Below, piece by piece: positions 1 through 4,843 of a DNA stretch of 5,312 nt. Numbering within the stretch: the first letter of the stretch is position 1; every line of letters starts with the position of its first letter. The notes under the pieces were generated by a model. The model did no database searches and was not told where the DNA came from. It worked only from the letters and a program-made list of their open reading frames with translations. Source of the DNA: Bacilli bacterium (GTDB lineage Bacteria; Bacillota_I; Bacilli_A; ML615J-28; CAG-698); the NCBI GenBank assembly GCA_028691905.1, contig JAQUYJ010000075.1, positions 1 through 5,312 of the forward strand. Direction: 5' to 3'. A program made the translations under genes and the position numbers.

Positions 1-102
1 ATTCTCACAGAAAACAATTGGGATTATGAAAAAATATATTCTGAACTTCCGACTTTAAATGATGTATTTCTGACCATAACCGGGAAAGAATTGAGGGATT
101 AA
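1..102 (+). CDS. ABC-2 type exporter ATP-binding subunit, C-terminal end only
   Basis: Frame 1 is open from the window edge to a TAA at 100-102 and gives the last 33 residues, so the 5' part lies outside the window. The ending PTLNDVFLTITGKELRD matches the usual tail of DrrA/CcmA-type ATPases of ABC-2 exporters, which finish with a (S/T)L-(E/D/N)-DVFL-xxTG-(K/R)-xLRD pattern. Walker A, Walker B and signature motifs are not in view, so the call rests on this tail and on the two ABC-2 permease genes that follow directly. The stop codon is 1 nt before the next ATG, so the genes are surely cotranscribed. A GAGG at 93-96 near the end of this gene serves as the ribosome binding site of the next one. 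In the cell this subunit would hydrolyse ATP on the cytoplasmic face to drive export. Confidence 0.85.
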   Translation: MLTENNWDYEKIYSELPTLNDVFLTITGKELRD

Positions 103-103
103 G

Positions 104-1243
104 ATGCATTTGTTCTTAGTCCGATTAAAATGTCTGCTCAGAAATAAAGTCCTTGTTTTCTGGACAATGCTTTTTCCGATTATTTTGGCCATTTTCTTTC
201 GAGCTGCCTTTTCCAATCTTTCCACAGCAGAATCTTTTGAAACAATTCCTGTTGCAATCGTCCAGAGTGAAAATCATCCCGATTTAAAAACAACAATGGA
301 CTTGGTAGCTTTCAGCGAAGATAAAATGATGTTTGAAACGCAAACTGCAGATGAAGCAGCAGCAATTCAACTGCTGGATAACAATGAGGTCCGAGCTATT
401 ATTACGATATCTCCAGCAAAGGAAATACTCTTGACACTAAAATATGCGGGATTAAGTGAAACAATCATCAAATCCTTTTTGGATGAATATCTGCAAACCA
501 CTTCTGCTATTACAACTATTATGATAGCAACCAGCGGGAGTATACCAATAGATGATTTGCTTGCTCAATTGCAAAATCAGGAAACACATATCAATCAAGT
601 CGGTTTACACACTGCCAACCCTGATATGATGCTTGTTTATTTTTATTCGTTGATTGGGATGGCCCTGATGTATGGTGGCTTTTGGGGAACCAATGAAACT
701 ATCGATTTACAGGCTAATTTGTCAGCCAAAGGACTTCGGGTTACGGTCGGTCCTATCAAACGTTTTCGTTTGCTGCTCACTAACCTAAGTGCTGCATTTA
801 TTATTCATTTTGGAGAAATATTATTCCTGCTCTTTTTCATTACTGTTATTCTTGGGGTAAATTTAGGGAATAATCTTGGTTATATTATCCTTCTTTGTGC
901 TCTTGGCTCTTTTACTGGAATTACATTTGGTGCTTTTATCAGTTTACTGTTGAAAAAAGCAGGCGAAGGAACAAAAACAGCTTTTACTATTCTGATTGGT
1001 ATCGTTGGTGGATTTTTATCCGGGATGATGTATGCCAACATTAAATATTACGTTCTGACAACCTTCCCTCTCTTGGCCTGGATTAATCCTGTCCATCTGA
1101 TGTCCGATGCTTTATTCAGTTTATATTATTTTCCTACCTTGGATCGCTATATCTTCAACTTAATTCTTCTTGTCGTCCTTTTAATTATCTTTTTAGTGGG
1201 AACATTACTTTGCTTTAGGAGGGATGACTATGAAAGTATTTAG
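104..1243 (+). CDS. ABC-2 type transporter permease, first membrane subunit
   Basis: A 379-residue integral membrane protein with the ABC2_membrane_3 layout: a short cytoplasmic N-terminus, one membrane segment (about residues 16-35, with FWTMLFPIILAIFF), an extracytoplasmic domain of about 140 residues (38-175), then a block of five hydrophobic segments (about 176-196, 223-250, 257-283, 292-312, 348-370). The stretch PLLAWINPVHLMSDALFSLYY (about 322-342) before the last segment is typical of the family; the end is basic and cytoplasmic (CFRRDDYESI). GAGG at 93-96 sits 7 nt before the ATG and supports this start. The ATPase gene ends 1 nt upstream, and the second permease starts inside the last codons of this gene, so the two permeases probably form a heterodimer on one ATPase, as in LnrLMN-like (YfiLMN) exporters. 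The substrate is not evident; drug, lipid-like antibiotic or peptide export are all possible. Confidence 0.88.
   Translation: MHLFLVRLKCLLRNKVLVFWTMLFPIILAIFFRAAFSNLSTAESFETIPVAIVQSENHPDLKTTMDLVAFSEDKMMFETQTADEAAAIQLLDNNEVRAIITISPAKEILLTLKYAGLSETIIKSFLDEYLQTTSAITTIMIATSGSIPIDDLLAQLQNQETHINQVGLHTANPDMMLVYFYSLIGMALMYGGFWGTNETIDLQANLSAKGLRVTVGPIKRFRLLLTNLSAAFIIHFGEILFLLFFITVILGVNLGNNLGYIILLCALGSFTGITFGAFISLLLKKAGEGTKTAFTILIGIVGGFLSGMMYANIKYYVLTTFPLLAWINPVHLMSDALFSLYYFPTLDRYIFNLILLVVLLIIFLVGTLLCFRRDDYESI
1217..1222 (+). promoter_or_regulatory. Ribosome binding site that decides the start of the second permease
   Basis: AGGAGG lies inside the end of the first permease gene. An in-frame ATG at 1224 is only 1 nt from it, too close to be used, while the ATG at 1230 is 7 nt away, the optimal distance. 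The 1230 start is therefore preferred. Confidence 0.8.
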
Positions 1244-2384
1244 TTTATATGCGAAAATAGTAAAAAAGAACTTCGTCACTCTGATTATCTATATTATTGC
1301 CTTTTTTGGGATTTCTCTCTTATTTGTCAGTATTCCCCAAAATACTGCTACCGGATTCCAGGAAGTACAAGTACCAGTAGTCATCGAAAACAACGATCCG
1401 GACAGTGAACTGGTCGAAGGTCTTCTTACTCATTTGGAAAAATATGTTATTATCGAGGAAGTGGATGCAAATTATATAAATGATGCCCTCTATTTTCGGG
1501 AAATACATGCTGTTCTGACCATTCCACAAAATTTCACCGATGATGTGCTGGCTGGAAACAATCCACAAATTGAAGAACAGTCGATTCCCGGTGAAGATTA
1601 CACGATGCTTTCTATTAATCGAGTTATTGATAAGTATCTTCACTTAACCAAACTCTATTATGATCATCTTGATCTTTCTCTCACTGAAATCATTGATCTG
1701 GTAGAAACAGATTTAGCCCAAGAGGCTATTGCTTCCCGTCAAACCACAGAAACAAACACCTTGGGTGGAGTCGTGAATTACTATAATTACTTATCCTATC
1801 TATTTTTTGCTCTTATTATGTCCATAATAGGAATAATCATGATTAGAATTAAGAAAAAGGAAGTAAAACAAAGAATGATTATTTCACCCTATACCCAATG
1901 GAAAGTAAATAAAGAATTGCTTTTTGGTCATTTCATATTCAGTTTAGGTATTTGCTTATTGATGTGTGGGGTCAGTTTTCTTTATTTTCCTCAACAAATG
2001 AAAACCATTAACGGTGTATTTTTAATGGTAAATGCGCTTTGTTTATGTTTAGCTGTTCTTAGTCTAGGTTATTTAATCAGTCTGTTGATTAAAACCGAAA
2101 ATGCACTGCCCGCCATCGTTAATGTTGTATCCCTTGGATCCAGTTTTATTGCCGGTGCATTTGTCCCGCAGTTTCTTCTGGGTGAAGAGATTCTCCTGAT
2201 TGCTCATATTTTACCAAACTATTATTATGTTCGGAATAATGAACAGATTGCATACTTAAGTAATTTGGATTGGGACAATATAAAAGATATCGTTGCTAAT
2301 ATGGGTATTCAATTATTATTTGCTTTTGTCTTCATGATTCTGGCTTTCATTGTCAGCAGAAAGCAAATGCAGGTAGAAAGCTAA
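1230..2384 (+). CDS. ABC-2 type transporter permease, second membrane subunit
   Basis: A 384-residue membrane protein (MKVFSLYAKIVKKNF start) with the same plan as its neighbour: a membrane segment at about 17-35, a long extracytoplasmic domain (about 36-185), then hydrophobic segments at about 186-206, 231-252, 264-287, 293-313 and 355-377. The family-typical stretch before the last segment is SFIAGAFVPQFLL, about 305-317, followed by LPNYYYVRNN. A basic loop KKKEVKQR (208-215) follows the second segment, as expected for a cytoplasmic loop. The start at 1230 overlaps the upstream stop by 14 nt, so translation is probably coupled; an alternative ATG at 1224 adds only two residues and is too close to the Shine-Dalgarno. 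The two permeases differ clearly in sequence, which points to a heterodimeric channel and not a recent duplication. It is the last gene of the operon, with a terminator at the stop codon. The substrate is unknown. Confidence 0.88.
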   Translation: MKVFSLYAKIVKKNFVTLIIYIIAFFGISLLFVSIPQNTATGFQEVQVPVVIENNDPDSELVEGLLTHLEKYVIIEEVDANYINDALYFREIHAVLTIPQNFTDDVLAGNNPQIEEQSIPGEDYTMLSINRVIDKYLHLTKLYYDHLDLSLTEIIDLVETDLAQEAIASRQTTETNTLGGVVNYYNYLSYLFFALIMSIIGIIMIRIKKKEVKQRMIISPYTQWKVNKELLFGHFIFSLGICLLMCGVSFLYFPQQMKTINGVFLMVNALCLCLAVLSLGYLISLLIKTENALPAIVNVVSLGSSFIAGAFVPQFLLGEEILLIAHILPNYYYVRNNEQIAYLSNLDWDNIKDIVANMGIQLLFAFVFMILAFIVSRKQMQVES

Positions 2385-2427
2385 GCAAAGAGAAAGAACT
2401 TTCTTTCTCTTTTTGCTTCGTTCTTTA
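2383..2427 (+). terminator. Rho-independent terminator of the ABC exporter operon
   Basis: The arms AAGCAAAGAGAAAGA (2383-2397) and TCTTTCTCTTTTTGCTT (2402-2418) pair into a long stem with a 2-nt T bulge (2410-2411) and a 4-nt loop. A T-rich but interrupted tail (CGTTCTTTA) follows. The stem begins within the stop codon of the second permease. The stem is A/T-rich apart from a few G-C pairs, so efficiency may be moderate; it separates the exporter operon from the tRNA promoter. Confidence 0.75.
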
Positions 2428-2456
2428 TTGAAAAAATCAAGGTGCTGTGGTATAAT
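2428..2456 (+). promoter_or_regulatory. Sigma-70/SigA-type promoter of tRNA-Leu
   Basis: The -35 box is TTGAAA (2428-2433), the spacer is exactly 17 nt, and the -10 box is a perfect TATAAT (2451-2456). It is preceded by TGG (2448-2450), which makes an extended TGn -10. Transcription should begin at about 2462-2464, only a few nt before the mature 5' end of the tRNA at 2467. The strength fits a stable-RNA gene. Confidence 0.85.
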
Positions 2457-2466
2457 AAGGCAGTAT

Positions 2467-2552
2467 GCGGCTATGGCGGAATTGGTAGACGCGCTATCTT
2501 GAGGGGGTAGTGTCAAACTGACATGTGAATTCGAATTTCACTAGCCGCACCA
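2467..2552 (+). tRNA. tRNA-Leu(GAG)
   Basis: An 86-nt class II tRNA with encoded CCA (2550-2552). The acceptor arms GCGGCTA (2467-2473) and TAGCCGC (2542-2548) pair perfectly, and the discriminator base is A2549, as expected for leucine. The D arm is GCG/CGC (2476-2478 with 2490-2492). The anticodon stem is CTATC/GGTAG (2494-2498 with 2506-2510, one T-G pair), with anticodon GAG at 2501-2503. The long variable arm has a 4-bp stem, TGTC/GACA (2511-2514 with 2520-2523). The T stem GTGAA/TTCAC (2525-2529 with 2537-2541) carries the loop TTCGAAT. It should read CUC and CUU leucine codons. It has its own promoter and terminator. Confidence 0.96.
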
Positions 2553-2557
2553 TTTTT

Positions 2558-2585
2558 AACGCAATTTTTTGCGTTTTTATTATTT
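2558..2585 (+). terminator. Rho-independent terminator behind tRNA-Leu
   Basis: A 7-bp stem AACGCAA/TTGCGTT (2558-2564 with 2569-2575) with a TTTT loop is followed by a T-rich tail (TTTATTATTT). It starts 5 nt after the encoded CCA. No promoter fits between it and the acetyltransferase gene at 2597, so that gene probably depends on read-through here. Confidence 0.8.
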
Positions 2586-2592
2586 AAGGAGG
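2586..2592 (+). promoter_or_regulatory. Ribosome binding site of the GNAT gene
   Basis: AAGGAGG is a full Shine-Dalgarno match, 4 nt before the ATG at 2597. The spacing is slightly short, but there is no other in-frame start nearby, so it fixes the start. Confidence 0.8.
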
Positions 2593-2596
2593 ATTT

Positions 2597-3130
2597 ATGA
2601 TTCGCCAGGCAACAATTGATGATCTGAGTACTATTGTCCACTTATGCGAACGGGTAAAAATACAAATTAGAAAAGAAAACATCCATTTATGGGGGGACGA
2701 TTATCCCAATCAAGAAATTTTTCAATATGATATTGAAAACAATCTGGGGTGGGTTTTAATACAGAATAACAAAACTGTCGGCTATATTGCTGTTTCTTAT
2801 GATATTGATGAAGATTTTGAACATTTGGAGGATCACGAAGCAGAAGAGACTTTTAAAAAGCGATTGCTGGAAGAATGTCTGATTGAGAAAACCGAGTATT
2901 GCTCTTTCCATCGATTAATGATTGATCCTGCTTACCAGAGACAGCATTTTGCCAGTTCCTTTCTGCAAATCATCGAACAAACCATCAATAAAAATTATTT
3001 TACTTTATTTACTTCACCGGACAATCATAAAGCAATTGCTTTATATCAAAAAGCAGGATATGAGATCAGGAGCACCTATTCCTTTCCCTATGGAAACATG
3101 CTGCTGATGACAAAAAAAGTAAGTTTATAA
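2597..3130 (+). CDS. GNAT family N-acetyltransferase
   Basis: A 177-residue cytoplasmic protein with the order of a GNAT fold. The N-terminal strand and helix MIRQATIDDLSTIVHLCERV is the usual opening of the family. WVLIQNNKTVGYIAV (about 52-66) is the central beta hairpin. HRLMIDPAYQRQHFASSFLQ (105-124) is motif A, which normally holds the pyrophosphate of acetyl-CoA, and NHKAIALYQKAGYEIR (143-158) is the motif B region. The expected Q/R-x-x-G-x-G/A loop reads Q-R-Q-H-F-A (114-119): the first glycine is His117. The acidic segment at 69-86 (DIDEDFEHLEDHEAEETF) lies between strands and may shape the acceptor site. The family transfers an acetyl group to an amine, but this subfamily's acceptor cannot be read from the sequence. 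The gene stands alone between the tRNA terminator and a convergent operon; no promoter of its own is visible. Confidence 0.87.
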   Translation: MIRQATIDDLSTIVHLCERVKIQIRKENIHLWGDDYPNQEIFQYDIENNLGWVLIQNNKTVGYIAVSYDIDEDFEHLEDHEAEETFKKRLLEECLIEKTEYCSFHRLMIDPAYQRQHFASSFLQIIEQTINKNYFTLFTSPDNHKAIALYQKAGYEIRSTYSFPYGNMLLMTKKVSL

Positions 3131-3144
3131 GAACTTACTTTTTT
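3113..3144. terminator. Bidirectional terminator shared by the GNAT gene and thpR
   Basis: A 13-bp perfect stem (3113-3125 with 3132-3144, core AAGTAAGTT/AACTTACTT) has a 6-nt loop and is flanked by an A-run on one side and a T-run on the other, so it can end transcription from both strands. The stop codon of the GNAT gene (3128-3130) is in the loop and that of thpR (3135-3137) is in the right arm. Confidence 0.85.
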
Positions 3145-3626
3145 AATGGAATTTGGTATGTTATGGGATAAACCAGCTGATTGTTTTGATATTGGGAAGA
3201 AAATAAACAGATACGATCTACGGTTTGCGTGAATGGAAATGGTTCACTCACTGCTTCATGATTGTTTCTGCTGACGGTAACATGAGGATAAAAGGGTCTT
3301 TTTTCAACCTGAAAATTATTTTCAAGAAATAAATTCTGAAGGAGAAGGGCACAATCCATCAATTCTTTTGATTTAGCCAATTCAATGATAACCATGTCCC
3401 GCAGTTTTGTTATGTTCATTCCCCGAATGGAAAAAGAATGAAGTTTGATGGTGTTCAGGATCTGTTTGGCGAGTTTGATTTGATTATGATCCAACTCCCC
3501 TAAAAACAGTAAAGTCACGTGCAGTAAACCGGGGGCGGTCTTACGTCCGGTTGTCAGTTTATCCTGAAATAAACAAATTTCTTTTTTTATATCCTCAGTA
3601 AGAGGAAATCCAATAAACATTCTCAT
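3135..3626 (-). CDS. thpR: RNA 2',3'-cyclic phosphodiesterase, 2H (LigT-like) family
   Basis: A 163-residue cytoplasmic protein of the 2H phosphoesterase superfamily. It carries the two His-x-Thr-x signatures that define the fold and supply the two catalytic histidines: HVTL at 36-39 and HVTV at 115-118. The second is in the family-typical context RPFYPHVTVSR (110-120). The N-terminus MRMFIGFPL is the usual first strand. Characterised ThpR enzymes hydrolyse 2',3'-cyclic phosphate RNA ends to 2'-phosphates, and some members ligate tRNA halves in vitro; the physiological substrate is not known. At 163 residues it is somewhat shorter than the common length of about 180. Its ATG overlaps the mnmM stop in an ATGA (3623-3626), and a GGAGA lies 10 nt upstream, so translation is probably coupled to mnmM. 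A second Met two codons in is further from the Shine-Dalgarno and less likely. Confidence 0.88.
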   Translation of the reverse strand: MRMFIGFPLTEDIKKEICLFQDKLTTGRKTAPGLLHVTLLFLGELDHNQIKLAKQILNTIKLHSFSIRGMNITKLRDMVIIELAKSKELMDCALLLQNLFLENNFQVEKRPFYPHVTVSRNNHEAVSEPFPFTQTVDRICLFSSQYQNNQLVYPITYQIPLKK

Positions 3627-4165
3627 CTTTGTAATTTCTCCAATACGATTAATAATGGTGGATTATTCTTTTGGTTGGGAAAAGAAGAAAACCATACTTC
3701 CCATTCCTTCTGATCCAACGCTGTAACTTCTTGATAAATTGCTTCTTTTTCCTGCATTCCTGCCAAGTGACCGGGATAGATCACTATCGCAATTCTTCCA
3801 CCCACCGCTAAAATGGTTTGTGCTTGATGCAAAGAAACAATAGTTGTTTCAGCAAGCGTTGTTTTTGTCTTATCCCCTTTTGGTAAATACCCCAAATTAT
3901 AGATAATTGCCTTCACTTCTTCTTTTACATAATTTCTGACATGCTCATGACCGTCCAAGATATATTCAATATGATGATGGTCGTGATTTAGTAGCTTGGC
4001 TTGGGTTATTGCCTGTTCCTGAACATCAAAAGCATAAATTTTCCTGCAATAGGGAGCAAAAAAGGCAGTATCCAGGCCATTTCCCAGTGTTATATCGATA
4101 AGTACATCTTCTTTTGTCAGCACTTCTCTTATTAATGCATGTGCTTGCTCTATTATTTTTTTCAT
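3623..4165 (-). CDS. mnmM: tRNA 5-(aminomethyl)-2-thiouridine methyltransferase MnmM (YtqB family)
   Basis: A Rossmann-fold, SAM-dependent methyltransferase of the YtqB/rRNA_methylase (PF06962) family. Numbered from the ATG at 4168, motif I is IDITLGNGLDTAFFA (24-38), close to the family's DATxGNGxDTxFLA. AFDVQ (46-50) is the acidic SAM-ribose loop, DGH (72-74) follows, and NLGYLPKGDK (91-100) is the family's replacement for the NPPY motif. YPGH (131-134) and NPP (169-171) are also conserved. B. subtilis YtqB/MnmM methylates nm5s2U to mnm5s2U at the wobble base of certain tRNAs in organisms lacking the MnmC methyltransferase domain; I infer the same role. Two adjacent ATGs exist; the second (4165) has better spacing to AAAGG and gives 180 residues, the first (4168) 181. 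The gene lies just after the V-ATPase terminator, overlaps thpR by 4 nt and ends in TGA. Confidence 0.87.
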   Translation of the reverse strand: MKKIIEQAHALIREVLTKEDVLIDITLGNGLDTAFFAPYCRKIYAFDVQEQAITQAKLLNHDHHHIEYILDGHEHVRNYVKEEVKAIIYNLGYLPKGDKTKTTLAETTIVSLHQAQTILAVGGRIAIVIYPGHLAGMQEKEAIYQEVTALDQKEWEVWFSSFPNQKNNPPLLIVLEKLQR

Positions 4166-4171
4166 CATTCA

Positions 4172-4176
4172 CCTTT
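4172..4176 (-). promoter_or_regulatory. Ribosome binding site of mnmM
   Basis: Read on the minus strand, AAAGGTG lies just before the tandem start codons. The AAAGG core is 6 nt from the ATG beginning at 4165 and only 3 nt from the one at 4168, which favours the second ATG. Confidence 0.6.
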
Positions 4177-4203
4177 AAAAAAAATGGGTATGCTACCCAT
4201 TTT
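4177..4203 (-). terminator. Rho-independent terminator at the end of the V-ATPase operon
   Basis: On the minus strand a perfect 10-bp stem AAAATGGGTA/TACCCATTTT (4203-4194 with 4190-4181) with a 3-nt loop is followed by further T residues (4180-4177). The stop codon of subunit D (4204-4202) overlaps the ascending arm. The mnmM Shine-Dalgarno starts directly after the T-run, so read-through could feed mnmM-thpR. Confidence 0.8.
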
Positions 4204-4840
4204 AATTTTGTCCATTTTTAGCCAATACAATTTCTTTGCTTTTCATCAAACGGATAATATTGCTTCTTTCGTTATCTTCTAATTTTGATGTAATATAATG
4301 AATTTGTTCTTTCATATTGGGCATCATGATATATTCAATCGCATTTACTCTTCTTCTTGTCTTTTCAATTTCAAATGCCAGCATATCACAGGTTTTTTCA
4401 ATTTCTGACAATTCGATTAACTTGGGTAACATACTGGATAATTGAAGGACTGCTTCATCCAGTTGACTGGGCGTAAAAGCAAAACCATATGTTAAATCAA
4501 GTTTTCCGTCTTCTACAAAGTGAATGGTGGGTGTTTTCATATTCATGATTGTTTTTGTCCCGATTTCCAATTTTGCATCACTCGTCGGAACCATCAACGC
4601 TTCTACAATTCCTTCATAACTCATTTTCATTTTTGCCTGATCAAATTTTCGAATGATATAAGCTAACTTTTCTTCCATTTCCGTTCGAAGTGCATCATTT
4701 CTTTTGATAATGAGCATGAATTGACGAACCATTTCATCCTGTTTATCCTTGAGCAATTTATGCCCTCTTTTGGCTGTAGCAAGTTGTCGTTTCAGCTTTG
4801 TCAATTCCATCCTGGTCGGATTAATCTGTGTCAAAGCCAT
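4202..4840 (-). CDS. ntpD: V-type ATP synthase subunit D (central stalk)
   Basis: A complete 212-residue subunit D, the long coiled-coil rotor shaft that turns inside the A3B3 head and links it to the membrane ring. Its diagnostic stretches are NPTRMEL (7-13), RGHKLLKDK (25-33), EIEKTRRRVNAIEY (157-170) and LEDNERSNIIRLMKSK (187-202). The N-terminal (about 10-75) and C-terminal (about 125-205) heptad-like helices form the antiparallel coiled coil, and the middle part (about 85-122) is the short globular insert. The length is normal for the family. AGAGGG upstream, overlapping the end of the B gene, is 7 nt from the ATG, and the gap to the B stop is 3 nt, so B and D are cotranscribed and likely coupled. 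The B-then-D order matches the Enterococcus hirae ntp operon; here no H or J gene follows and a terminator closes the unit. The pump may move H+ or Na+; these subunits do not tell which. Confidence 0.96.
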   Translation of the reverse strand: MALTQINPTRMELTKLKRQLATAKRGHKLLKDKQDEMVRQFMLIIKRNDALRTEMEEKLAYIIRKFDQAKMKMSYEGIVEALMVPTSDAKLEIGTKTIMNMKTPTIHFVEDGKLDLTYGFAFTPSQLDEAVLQLSSMLPKLIELSEIEKTCDMLAFEIEKTRRRVNAIEYIMMPNMKEQIHYITSKLEDNERSNIIRLMKSKEIVLAKNGQN

Positions 4841-4843
4841 TGT

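Noticed and set aside
1320..1643. Open frame on the minus strand, 107 codons, inside the second permease gene
   Set aside because: It lies fully within a well-supported membrane-protein gene, has no family resemblance and no convincing ribosome binding site; a shadow frame.
2316..2516. Minus-strand open frame of 66 codons
   Set aside because: It runs through the tRNA anticodon region, the tRNA promoter, the terminator and the end of the permease gene on the other strand, and its protein has no recognisable features.
2467..2552. tRNA-Leu as the attachment site of an integrated element
   Set aside because: No integrase, no second copy of the tRNA 3' end and no phage-like genes are seen within the window; the neighbours look like core genes.
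2922..3107. Plus-strand open frame of 61 codons within the GNAT gene
   Set aside because: It overlaps the conserved motif A and B coding sequence in another frame and has no features of its own.
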